Of a stretch of DNA of 64,000 nucleotides, positions 44,456-56,192 are shown one piece after another. The notes under the pieces were generated by a model. That model had not been told where the DNA came from and searched no databases. It saw only the letters and a program-made list of their open reading frames with translations. Position 1 is the first letter of the stretch; the number at the start of each line of letters is the position of its first letter. Source of the stretch: Pontederia crassipes (taxonomy: Eukaryota > Streptophyta > Magnoliopsida > Commelinales > Pontederiaceae); NCBI GenBank assembly GCA_030549335.1, contig CM060197.1, positions 43,613,654-43,677,653 of the forward strand, in the 5' to 3' direction. A program made the position numbers and the translations under genes.

Positions 44456-46144
44456 TTTTATTTGTTTCTTAGTTGCCACCTCATGAGGGGTAGGACGTGT
44501 CTGCACCACACCAATAAAACCCTTTTGTCATGATCAAATTAGAAAAATGACCAGTTAGTCATACCGGGCGATTTCGTCGATTCTAAACTTGCAGTTAATT
44601 CAGAGTTTATAAATAGTATTTAAAATAAATAGTGCACTGTTGTTCTTGACAGGTGAATATCAAGGTGCAAAACTCTTTCCCATATATCAAGTTATATATG
44701 TCGGCTTGCAGGATTCTTGTGGCTGCTCTAGCGAATACTGCTCTATCATCTGGATGCTTCTTAGCTGCATCCATAGTGGCTAGTAAGAGCATTGAATTCC
44801 TTTGGGACGGGTGGCCTAATAACTTCTGGCTTTTCCAGTTTCATATGGCTTCATCTTGCGGGCTCCACTTTTGGGGAATCCATCAGCATGTGCAGGACAA
44901 AGGTGACTTTATCAGTTCAATAAGTTCAAGTATCTCTGTAAGAAGCATGCTTCTGTCTGTGGCTAATTGTTGAGATAAAAAACAACTCTCACATTTTTAT
45001 GACGGATAATTTCCTTCTTGAAAGCTGAACTTTGATCTGTTGCTATTCCTTGGCTATATTATTAAAGCTACCAACGACATCATACTAAAGGCTAATAATC
45101 AGGATTTGGACTATGTGATACATGCATTCTCGCTACGGGAACACGTTTTTGGTTATACTGTCGAAATGATTATGAAGTTTTATCTTACCTCTCAGGACTA
45201 TTTCCTTACATCCATATAGGAGGAATGGTCTGAGGTTCTTCATTACGGATGAAAAGTGTACCTTATGTAACTTATGCACTCATCTACAGAGTTCGTCATG
45301 TGCACGACTCATTTGTGAATATAATGTTCTTGTATGTTGAATCTTCAGATTAGCTATCAATACTACTTAGGTGTGGGGATATTTTTAATTCATTGAAATT
45401 CTTTGCATGGTATCAAAGTTGTAAGCGATTTCCTCTGCCACAATTCTCCATCCCTTCTTCCAATTCTACTTCCGTTCCAATGTCAGTCACTTTTTCATCT
45501 CCAAATTTACAATGACGAGACTCCCCAACTTTATAATGAGACTTATCTCACTTATTATCATTTTGACCGATATAAGAAATAAAATATCACGAAGTCACAC
45601 TAATGCCGCCGCTGTAGTCGGAGAGGAGATGAAGGGCAAAGGGAGAATTGTGCAAGACAGTGCTATAGTTGTTCATGGACGGTGTGGTTGTTATGTTCAG
45701 TGCTCTTTCTTTTGTGGTAAAATCATGGTTCCTTGGGGATACTGATCCTTGAAGAAGGAGCTGAGAAGATTGTGGGGATTCTTCTACTATAACAATCAGA
45801 AAAATAATTAAAAATTATTTCAAAATTCTGGAAAAAAATTTAACCTATGAAAGTAATTAATTACAAAGATTAAACAAAAAATTAATTCAATAACTGGAAC
45901 TAATACATATATTAATTTAAATTGAAATTACAGTTTAATTAATTTTAGTTTTAATATATTCAGATTAATTATATTATTACAATTAAGTTTATAGGCAATA
46001 GAATGAATAAAAGAGTGAGAGGGCTTCATAAACGAATGGGCCTAATGCCTGTTAATATGTGTATTGAAAACTAAACAGGGCAGATTACATCGCACAACAT
46101 ATGTGGTCTGAATTCAAGAAGAGTTATTACATCGCAAATAGATG
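44456..46144. other. Non-coding DNA with one unassigned coding-like stretch
   Basis: At about 44607-44975 on the minus strand a frame has the exon-like segment LLATMDAAKKHPDDRAVFAR and continues to about NLIYGK. Upstream the reading QLATDRSMLLTEILELIELI lies in the same frame beyond two stops. I do not recognise a family. A 106-codon plus-strand frame over the same bases is probably its shadow. TGGTATCAAAGTTG near 45407 is like a decayed primer site, but no LTR or gag supports it. Confidence 0.35.
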
Positions 46145-46595
46145 GCCACGTCGGACGACTATTTGCGTGGAGGAGAGGTGAGATGGCCACTGTGGACGTC
46201 ACGTGGACAAAAAATCGAGAAACCGTATGTCCCAGGTAAAGAGGGCAATCGCGTGAAACATATTAAAAGATGAAGGGTATTTGTGTTACAAAGTAAAGTT
46301 GGAGGGTATCGCTGAGCAAACGTTAAAATTGGAGGACATTGGTGTAATTTTATATTCCACGTCGGAGCATGCCACGTCGGACGATTATTTGCGTGGAGGA
46401 GAGAGAAGATGGCCACATGGACGCCACGTCGATAAAAAAACTAGAAAATCGATCATCCCAAGTAAAAAAGGCATCGGGTGAAACGTGTTAAAAGATGAAG
46501 GACATTTGTGTTACAATGTGAAGTTGAAGGGTATCACTTAGCAAACCTCAAAGTTGGAGGGCACTTGGTGTAATTTACCCGTTATAACGGCTGCC
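46145..46595. repeat. 226-bp tandem repeat, two units
   Basis: GCCACGTCGGACGAYTATTT starts units at 46145 and 46371. Each continues GCGTGGAGGAGAG, then GTTAAAAGATGAAGG, TTGTGTTACAAWGT and GGTGTAATTT at matching spacing. A diverged relative of the right half of the unit occurs near 6870-6950. No coding function is seen. Confidence 0.8.
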
Positions 46596-48179
46596 ATTAA
46601 AATAAAAGTAATTCGACGAACTAGATTAAAGAGAGATATAACGGTTACGATTTGATCTTAAATGGAATCAACGGCTTAGATTAAAGAGAGTCGCCGGAGC
46701 TTTAGTTCAGGAAGATTTGGATTTTGCCGGGAGAAAAAAATCGCTGGTGCAGGGATCTGATACCGGGGAAGGATTATTAAAGATAAGGAAAGGATTAGAG
46801 GTACTCCCGATTCCGTGAATGTGCCAATGGATTCAATCCATTTATAGCAAAATAGAACAATTTAAAGAGATAAAGAGCAAAACAGGACGGAAAGAAAAAG
46901 AAAATCCAAAACCGTCAGAGCATCGCTGGTGCGCAGTGTGGGGGAGAGAGAAGAATAATGAAGTTGGAGGATATTTAGAGGACATTTGACGTAATTTATT
47001 TGATTAAATCATGATCACAATGATCCCAATGGATGTATGATGGACTGACCTCTCTGCTTGAATTTTAATTTGCAAAGAGGAGAGCTTAAGCTTTTCCATT
47101 AATTTGATTTGATCCTTTTTTATTAATTGAACTGCTATCCGCTTATTAAATTATTAGTAATATCAAATAAAGCCTAATTCTTAATACATGACTGATTCTT
47201 TTCATGTCTGATTCTAACTAATTATGCAAATCAAGCTTGGTTTGATTTCATGTGGCTTTGATCTCCTCCTTTTGGAGATTCACTTCTACTTTTTTTTTCT
47301 TCCCATTTAATAAGCTTTCCATGTTGAGTGATTGTTCTTTAGCCCTCAAATATATTTGGTGATTTCTGGTATCAAATGCTCTCACAGTAGAATGTATATA
47401 AAATTTATAGGGGATAAGGATTACCATTTTTCGAGCTATTAATGATTATTCTCTGTTTTTTTCTTTTTCTACTCATCAGCCCAAATATGATTTTTTAGCT
47501 ATTTAATTATACAAGAACGACATGTTGAGAGATTAACAATAGTGATGAAATATTAAACTATTATCTCGTTCCTTTGAGATAATCAATTTTTGTTTTATTA
47601 GGGACACGATCATTTCGTTTTCTAGTTAATTGCAAGAAAGTGTCACTTTTGCAATTGTAGTTAATTTAATTCCTGGCGCATTTGATATCTCTCGCGTAGT
47701 TTACATATTTACACGATAGATTATAAAGTGCACTTACTTTGTTTTATTTAGATAAAAGTTTTATCCACCTCAAACCTCTTTTTCCCCCTTTTCTATTTAG
47801 GTGGATCCAGACCCGACCCGATTTCTATCGGGACCGGGATGGACCCCACAAAATTGAGAATCATACTGGGTTTTGACCAGGAATCACGACTTTCGTCGTT
47901 GCAAATCTTGGATAAAGAAATGGATTCAAGGAGCAAAATCGACGCCAAAGAGGATCAAAAGCATGAATTCAGAAGTCGGAACTAATTAAAGTAAATAGTA
48001 ACAAATTAGAGGAACATTTGTCGGAGATCAATGTAGTCGATGCCAAAACTTAAAAGATGAAAAGAAAGAGGAGAGGATCGATTTGGTCTCAGTGAACAAC
48101 GTACGACAAGTCCTCAAAAATGAGAAGTTTTTTTGTGGATTCATTGATCGTCAAGATAGCTCGACACCCGCGACTCCAA
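46596..48179. other. Intergenic DNA
   Basis: AT-rich apart from a few GTTGGAGGATATTTAGAGGA-type repeat words near 46965. No gene or bounded element is recognised. Confidence 0.4.
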
Positions 48180-48750
48180 TGATCACCAAGTAGACGAGCA
48201 ATGGAGTTGTATTAAGGAAGAGGGAGAGGGAGAGTTGTGAGAGAAAAAGAACCCTGGATGTGGCGGGTGACCACAGATAGAGAGAGAGGATGAGAGGGAG
48301 AAGGAGAGAAAGAGAAAATGAGAGGGAGGGAGAGGGAAAAAGCTAACAGATCGATTGGTGGCAGCAAGTCGGCGGCAACAGGAGAACACGAGCAAGATGG
48401 TGACGACAGCAACACAACATCGTGGCGACCACAACTCCAACACATCTCGTTCAACACCATCGTGGTGACGACATACCCAACTGCAGACTCGCACAAGGAG
48501 AGAGGAATTAGGGATTTAACGATTTTTTATTCACGGGTTAATGTGTCAAACTTCAAAGACTCACCATTTTAGATGAACACCTGGGCCGGATCGCAGGCTG
48601 GGTTTTCAAGGTGTGAACCTTGGCCCGAAACCCGCACAGGTATTCGAACTCGGTCCTGCACCGGATCAAACTCGGACCGAGGCCTTTTTCTCGACTGATT
48701 GGATAGGTGCGCTCGACCCAAACTGTGGTCAGCCCTAGCAATTTGAAATA
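48180..48750. repeat. Purine-rich GA tract and CCGG/CTCGG-rich patch
   Basis: 48215-48345 is AGAGAG/GAGGGAG low-complexity sequence that gives false minus-strand Ser/Leu-rich frames. 48570-48740 contains CGGACC and GGGCCGG words and TGGTCAGCCCTAGCA, resembling the end of a TIR element whose partner I could not locate with confidence. Confidence 0.4.
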
Positions 48751-49327
48751 TCAATTAAGCTATGTGACTCAGTCACAAATCAAATCATGATAGCCGGGAC
48801 CAAGCAATGACAATCATGTTATATCGAAATAAACTATGTATATTTATGAATTAAGCTTCATAGCTAGACAATCATGTTATATATACTTATTATATCAAAA
48901 TAAATGTATCATGTTTCATAAGATAGAATAATATATTTTTCCACTCAAACAGTAAAAGATAGTGACGGATTTTTAGCTTCAAAATACAAAATTTCATGAG
49001 ATTGTATCCATGTCTTATTTGGAAAACATGTCCATAGGAGTAATTATCATATTTTTCATTGTCAATTAAATTGACAATAAGAAAATGGCGCGACTGAAAG
49101 GATATTGATGAAGTAATCATTTGGCACCGACCTTTTCAAAAGAGGAAGGTGAGCCACAACCAAACCTATGAAGATGGGCCCATCTCATGGTGCTTCTGAA
49201 GATTTATAATACATGTCTTATCTGAACAAAGAAGTAATACAAATAGTCACATAATACCATCCTCATTTTAGATATGACTCAAATCCTGAAAAATATATAT
49301 TAGAACTAACTATGTATTTAAAGAATA

Positions 49328-50130
49328 CTAGTATAAGGCTCGCACGATGTGCGGTGAATATAAAAATAAAATTTTTAATCAAATAAAATAAATTTAATCA
49401 CAAATTGTATATATTATTTAAATGATTGTTTTAAAAATTAATTTGTTTGAGTGTTAAACATCTATAACCATTAGTCAAGTTTCTATAAATAATTAATTTC
49501 ATATATTCAAAATGATTATATAGCTAATTGATAAACTTCTATTTCATATTAATTTAATACTTCTATGTCTACTAATTATTTAATTAAAAATGATAAATTG
49601 TAAATACGGGTGGCAACATATTAATATGTCGAATATAAATAGATTATTATATTATTAATTAAGTTTGTGCACCATTTTTCTTTTTTGTGGTGTGAGAATA
49701 TTATCCTTTTAATTTTTTTATTTGAAATTATAATTTTTAAAATATCAGTAAAATATAAATATAATTATCTATATAATTTATTTAATATTGAATGAATTTT
49801 TTGTAATATTTTATATCTGGTTCAAAAATTAACTGTGAAAACTTGTAACATTTTATTATTCTACCACTACTTTTTGTTTACCTTATACTACCACTAATTC
49901 TTAATTATTTCATACCAATAATATCTTATTTGTTTCATCTTTAAAGCCGAATGTTTAATTAATTGAGAGTTTACTACTTAACCACTTTAAATTACTAACT
50001 ACTCAAAGGATTAATAATAAATTATATCATATTTTAATTAGTTATAAACTATAGAGGACACGTGTCATCATAACAAAGTACCAAATGTCATCTTCTCATC
50101 AAAAGTACTCTACTTTTAATATAATATAGA
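49328..50130 (-). mobile_element. Non-autonomous Helitron, 803 bp
   Basis: On the minus strand it starts TCTATATTATATTAAAAGTA (from 50130). It ends with the hairpin CGCACATCGTGCG, a short AGCCTTATA spacer and CTAG (49331-49328). The base before the TC start is A and the base after CTAG is T, so it sits in an AT dinucleotide with no target duplication. TC start, 3' hairpin, CTAG end and AT target are the Helitron hallmarks. The left duplicate (about 29880-29930) lacks this DNA. Interior AT-rich and non-coding: no Rep/helicase. Confidence 0.9.
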
Positions 50131-50579
50131 TGCTAAACCAACTTAGCATTCAACTTCAAAGACAAGTATATAACTTAACAAACATTTAACCTCTACTGTA
50201 CTTGTCAGTTCCAAAAACTAGCTTAGCACTCAATGTATAACAATTTCCTCTGAAAAAACTAGTAGCACGTAATAAAAAAAAACTTGTAGCAAATTTGGTT
50301 GTTGTTTTATTGGCCAAAAAATCTAAGAGTTTAGTTCAATAATCATATTTATTATCTTCTTCTCCATGCTAAAACAAAAAACAAGAAAAAGGTCTACACC
50401 TTTATATAAACTTTGTATAAACAATAATTAGAGTAGTTTTTTGTGTTATAAATTTTATATAAGGGCATCTAGTGCATACATACATCTTCGAAAATCTATT
50501 ATGTGCATACAAAAAACAATACAAGAGTAAACAAATATTATAAAACAAAGAGATAAAAGAGAGTAAAAAAGTAGATGAT

Positions 50580-51480
50580 TGATGCTATCAATTACATGAT
50601 ATCGCTTATTGTGTCCTGCTTCCTCACATAGCATGTGCCTTCAGTTGCCTACACGTGCAGGTACTGAATAAATATTACTTAATACAATATTGAGTTTCAA
50701 AATACGTTTAGTCGAGTTGGTTTGTTTCTATAAAAGTCACGCAGTTGTCCAATGTTTGAAACCTACCATCAATTTTTTTTCATATTTTCATTAACATTAT
50801 CTTAACAAATCTCTATTTGTCATACAAATAAATACATAAAATTATTGGATTATTTTCTTTATCCTCTGTTTCCTTAATCCTATATATTATTTAAATAAAT
50901 ATTTTTGCTGATTAATAACTAAATATTTTAATTATTACATACCCATGATAAAGATATATTTATTTTTATTTACTATTTTCAATTTTAAATAATTCAGATA
51001 TAATTAATTGATCGGATAAGATATTAATGTTTTCAATTTAAAATTTCTATCTCTGCCACTGCCCACATATGTTGCAACTCATTCGAACTCTATCTTTGTT
51101 AGACAACCTTTTTACTCTCGTATCATTTTGTGTTGTTATTTGACCTTTCGTGTTATGATTTAATTTGTAACTTTTTATCATCCAAATTGTAGTTGTCCAA
51201 TCTAAAAGTGCCCTTACTGCCAATCACAATATTTGTACTTCGCAAAAACTCTTTTTTAATCATTTTTCGTAAATTTAATTCTATATCCACTTTTGATCTC
51301 ATATTCCTTGCAAATTTTCATAAATTCATCTTTTCGATTGAATTCCATGCCAAGTTAAAACTCTGGAATACGAAAATCTCGTTCAAAAGTAGTAGATAAT
51401 ATATTTAATGCTCCATATTTTCTTTCCCCATCTTGCACATTAATTGCATATTCTTGATTCACCAAAACTTAATTTCCATG
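50580..51480 (-). pseudogene. MULE transposase relic, copy 2, more decayed
   Basis: Homologous to 30656-31189: the knuckle-end sequence is at about 50577-50620 and 51061-51110. The MuDR N-terminal stretch (counterpart of KIKFTKNDKK) lies near 51240-51300. About 420 bp of AT-rich DNA (50640-51060) is inserted within the knuckle region relative to copy 1. No frame is intact. The same core deletion as copy 1 is seen. Confidence 0.65.
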
Positions 51481-51759
51481 GTGTTTCACCAAAACATTAA
51501 TTGCATACTATTTCAATGAAAATATGAGTTCTATATATATGGTCAGGATAACTCAAAATTTTCACATTAAAAAATTCAAATACAAGTTTATTTATGTTCA
51601 ATTAATTTTGATATATGAAAATTTATGGAAAATTTATTTTTAAAAACCAAAGAAAATTATAAATGATGTTTTCTTGAACTTGTCGATGTCTTGATCTTTA
51701 GTCAGGTCACATATATGTTGCTCAACATATACAATTCGATGAAATAGTATTTCTCTTTG

Positions 51760-53740
51760 CTAGTTCATGTCATCCGTACCTTTCCGTCCTTTCCACCTAC
51801 CGGTAGTTTGCAACCATAGCCTAGTGTGCCTACCTTGGTTAGTGAGAGTTCATTGGCACCCTGACACCACCTTCCATAGCCATTATCATCTTTATATGTT
51901 CACTAAGTTTGTTCGCTCCTATCCTGCCTCATATCCGATGCAACTTTGGACTCGCAATTGTTTATTGGCAACTTGCTAGACTAGACACACACGTTCTACC
52001 ACACCCACTTGAACCTTACCACCCATTCATCTTCTACTGTGGACCTGACCAGTTTCACCATAGCAAGCAAGGACCATGATTAGAGACAAGCTATGACAGA
52101 CGAGTTTAATGCTCTCGCCACAATAGCACGTGGTAATTAGTCCCATGTACATCTCATATGCATGTTATTTGTTGCAAGTGGTTATTTCAAACTAAGTACA
52201 AACTAGATAGCTCGATTGATCACTATAAAGCTCGACTGATTGCAAAAGAATTCCATCAGCAACCAATCTGGTTACCAAACCAATTACTATCCAAGTGGTA
52301 TTATCTATATTGGCTAGCATTTTCGTCAACTAGATATAAGTAGTGCTTTCCTTCATGAGAATTTATCAGAGGAACTATACATGGAGAAACCATCATGTTT
52401 TCAAGATACTAATAGACCCTCTCATGTATGCAAGTTACATACAATCTGTAGGCTTTGCGCTATTCACTTTTGATATTATGTTAATAGGGGCTTATGCCAA
52501 GTGCCACATGTTTGGCTCACCATACTACATGACAAGCATCCAGCTTTGTGGCATCGAAGGCTGGTATACATCAATGACATTATTGTCACAAGTTCCACAA
52601 CTGCTGCCATTCATAATCTAGTCTCACACCTCAATTGTTCCTTCCCAATCAAACACCTTGGTCGTCTCCACTACTTCTTTGGTCTGGAGGTACTTCATCT
52701 TGAGGATAGACTTCTCATGTCTCAATTGGACAAGAATCATGCATCTACCTCACCGTAGAATGATCCTCACCTGCATCATCAACTTGCTAGTGCCACATAG
52801 TATGCAACCTTTACACATCCGAAAATAAGCTTCACCATGAATTTTATTTGTCAGCACATGCATAACACACTTTAGGTTCATTGGCAAGTCCTCAAAAGAG
52901 TACTATGTTATTTGAAGCTGACTCAACATCTCTGCCTTTACATTTGTTGTTCCTCTGTAGTTTCAAATTTTCACATATGCCAACTAGGCGTGTACTTTGG
53001 ATGGTCTTCGCTCCATTAGTGGTTTTGCCATCTAATTCCTTAGTCAAAATATATTTTTTTTTGAGCTCAAGGAAACAATGAACTGTTGTGCGATCTTCCA
53101 CAAAATTTGAATACAATGTCATTGTTGTGCTACTGTTGAAATTTTATGGTTAAGATCTTTGCTACATGAACTTGGGACTCCTCTTCAACAACCTTCCTAA
53201 CAATGGTGCTACTGCATTAGTTCAACTTATTAAATGGCTGATGTAATATTATATGAGCACTCTAAACACATTAATTGATTACCATTGTAACCAAGTCTAG
53301 TATTTTACAAATTCTTTATAATTAAGCATTCTATTTTCAACAATGATTCAAAACTTCATAGCGCTAGTGTATTTGCCTCAAGCATGAGGTGGAAATTAAG
53401 ATTCTTTCATTTAAGTGTTCCGTTTAAGTGCTTCTTTGCTCATAAATGCATTTGTCGAAAAGCTTTCATCATGGCATTTGGCAAGTCATGGCAAAGCTTT
53501 CACTACGCTTGATCAAAAAAAGCTTGTTTAGATGACCGATACATCTAAACACCACATGAGTTTGTTGCAAGAAAAAATCGACCTCTGAAGAGTTCACCTC
53601 CAAGCATCTTCATGTCAAGTACATCTCTAACGGGACCAATTGGCCTACATTTGCATCAAATCTCTAATGGGCTCTCCATTTCAATTCTTGGGAAACAAAC
53701 TTCGACTTCCTAAACAAACTACCTTAGATTGAGGGGGAAA
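51760..53740 (+). pseudogene. Copia reverse transcriptase/RNase H fragment
   Basis: Seen on the plus strand in shifting frames: CKWLFQTKYKLDSSIDHYKA followed by LIAKEFHQQ (about 52165-52265), the Copia RT start; then KPSCFQDTNRPSHVCKLH (about 52388-52440). LVYINDIIVTSST (about 52560-52600) stands where YVDD is usual, so the first catalytic Asp is Asn. LNCSFPIKHLGRLHYFFGLE follows (about 52630-52690), then SSRKQ and STKFEYN of RNase H (about 53065-53115). No LTRs were recognised and no frame is continuous. It differs in sequence from the 36.7-43.9 kb element, so it is another lineage. It is absent from the left duplicate. Confidence 0.75.
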
Positions 53741-54985
53741 GCTAACAAATTCCATCATTTTTTTAAATTTTAATATTTTATTGGTAAATAAATATCATTT
53801 AGCTACATCTTCTTTATTATTTGGAATATTTTACAAATAAATCTTAATTTTTGCCTCATCTTATTTTATTTATATTCACTTTTTTTTTTGCTTTGTTTAT
53901 TAATGATACTATATGATGAACATGTAACATAATTTTTAGAGGTATTTTGATAAATTTGCTCTTTAACTATTTTAGCCATTATTTGTATTATCAATACTTA
54001 CCAAACATTATAATGTGATATTATTGATAATTTAAGTAGGGATAATCTATTTAATTGGTGATCTAAGTCACCAATTAATTAAATCGGTTATGCACCAAAC
54101 CACCCCTAAAATAAAGCACGCATAGTTCAAGATGAAATTATAAAAATTGACCTTGATTATCCTTCTAACATTTTTCAATGATAATTTAAATGTTACACAT
54201 ATTAAATTCCAAACCTCTTCTTGTCAGCAAACTTTTGAAAGGAAAAAGAAATGCTAAGAAAAGGAAATATAAGTGAAACATGTCACAATGCTTATACTCA
54301 TCATCCTCATCATGTTGATTTATTTGGTTCACATTAAAACTAGCCATTATTATGGCTTACATGCCCATTATTTCTTTGAATGTGAATTTAGAAAATATTC
54401 AAATGTTGATATGAATGTAATATGGATTCATAAAGAAACAAATGCTAATTCTATTAGACCCAAACAAGTTTGGGTATTAACATAATGGCTTGGTTTTGCA
54501 AGTGTGCTTCACTTGCACTATGAAGGAAAAAACACTTAAGACAATGAAAGGAGGTGATCCAACCTTCATAATTTCAAATGGATAAATAAAGAGTGAAGTG
54601 CATGAGTGACATTGTAAACTGCTGCATGAGATCATTTTGATCACATACAAGGATTAATGATTTTTCTAGGCCCTCTCCTATCTCATGGAAGATCAAGAAA
54701 GAGACAACAGTATTTCTTTTTTTTGTGAAATTGAAAACATAATATAGGGCAATGGCATGTTGAGTTAGAGAATTGATTGGTTTTTGCTTCTCTTTTAACT
54801 TGGTGTTGCACATCCTTTCCCAATGCGACAATTTTGTGAGAATCGACCAACTCTCTATATTTCTACCAATCCAGTGTCACGCATGAAACACAGAAATTGA
54901 TTGCCATTTCATGTGGCAATATTGTGCAATTGCAACAGCTCATATAATTGATCAAACTTCACATTCTTACTCAAGCAAACTTCAC
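53741..54985. other. AT-rich DNA present only in the right duplicate
   Basis: No domain recognised. The 85-codon minus-strand frame near 54574-54831 has no family signature. It ends where homology to 31745 resumes (AAGCTCTTGATTGTGATTGT). Confidence 0.4.
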
Positions 54986-55125
54986 ATACCTTAAGCTCTT
55001 GATTGTGATTGTTTTAATTTTCTTATTAGCAAGTTGGATACTCATGAAAACCATGTGATAACTTGAGGAGGAGTGTGATGATAGTTTGAAGATATGTTTT
55101 CATAATTAGAAAAAGTATTATAATA

Positions 55126-55442
55126 GAGAAATGTATATGTAGGGCATTTGATGTAGAACGGGTGTAAAGCACTAATTTTACTTATCAAAATATTAAAAAA
55201 ATTATTTTAATGTATATATTAAATAGTAAATATAAATTAAAATCAAGATCATCGGATATCGGGTGTAAAGCCTTAGATTATATATTTATATTATCAAATT
55301 ACCCAAATAAATTTATATTATTCGTCTAAAAAGTATACAATCAATCTAATAATGAATTATAATCATTAATATAATTAAATGATAAAAATAAGCGCTCTAC
55401 GTCAAGTTGTAGAACGGGGTGCTCTACATTCTCGTTAGCCTC
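55126..55442. mobile_element. Mutator-type MITE, copy 1, perfect 9-bp TSD
   Basis: 317 bp, starting GAGAAATGTATATGTAGGGC. The reverse complement of its end reads GAGGCTAACGAGAATGTAGA. It is flanked by ATTATAATA at 55117-55125 and 55443-55451. A 9-bp duplication is characteristic of Mutator-like elements. The left duplicate (about 31862-31885) is uninterrupted. It shares GTAGAACGGGG/GTAGAGCGAGG subterminal sequence with 60586-60952. Confidence 0.88.
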
Positions 55443-55464
55443 ATTATAATATCATACTTGTTGT

Positions 55465-56192
55465 CAATGTTGTCAGGACCGGACTAAACAACAACCCGGA
55501 TAGGTGTCCATTTCTGATCAAACCAGTCAGACCGGACGATAGGATCGGATAATAATAAAATATTATATTTAATATGATATACTAAATTAAGTTATTATAT
55601 TGATTATATACATATGTCAAAATGTAATTATACAAAAGAAAAATAACAATCATAAATCATAAATTTACATTTTAAGATTTGATGTTAAAATTATTACACA
55701 CTTAATAAATTAAAATCTTATTTAATTCTATTATTGTATATAAATTTTCTATTCTTTAATTTTTTTTGTATTTCATATATTTGTTTTTTTTTGTTATAAG
55801 TAACAAACAAATATTTTTTAAAAAAATATTATGACAAGATCATATATTCAGTAAATAAATATATAGTATAATTAGTGGTTAATATTAAATTTGAACTTAT
55901 TACGTAAAAAAAAATTTAAAATTTATGGAGAAAGTTCATCTTTAAATATTTTTTAAATTTATTATAATAAACTTATCAAAATATTTATTAAAAATTTAAA
56001 ACAATTGGCTCGCCCATGAATCATAGCCCAACCCGATTTTTATCGATTTTAACCAATTTTGATCGGTTATTGATTAGTCTGAACCGATTCAATCCGATTT
56101 AATCAAGGATCCGATTTTGGGACTTGTAATGGATCGTGTTGGTGACCGGTCAATGGTCGGACCGGTCGTCCGATCTGGCTCTAATAACATTG
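55465..56192. mobile_element. CCGG-rich TIR element in the right duplicate, 728 bp
   Basis: It starts CAATGTTGTCAGGACCGGAC. The reverse complement of its end reads CAATGTTATTAGAGCCAGAT. The left duplicate reads straight through (CCTGTTGTAGATTGTTG near 31886). Flanks CTTGTTGT and CTTGTGTA suggest an 8-bp hAT-like target duplication with an indel. Interior is AT-rich and non-coding. Confidence 0.75.

Noticed and set aside
44653..44973. 106-codon plus-strand ORF with hydrophobic segments
   Set aside because: The opposite strand looks more protein-like, so this is probably an antisense shadow.
45405..45420. TGGTATCAAAGTTG as a retrotransposon primer site
   Set aside because: The core is degenerate and no LTR end precedes it or gag follows it.
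48183..48496. 94-103-codon Ser/Leu-rich minus-strand ORFs
   Set aside because: They arise from a GAGAGAG/GAGGGAG purine tract.
51193..51399. 68-codon plus-strand ORF
   Set aside because: Antisense to the MULE relic on the minus strand.
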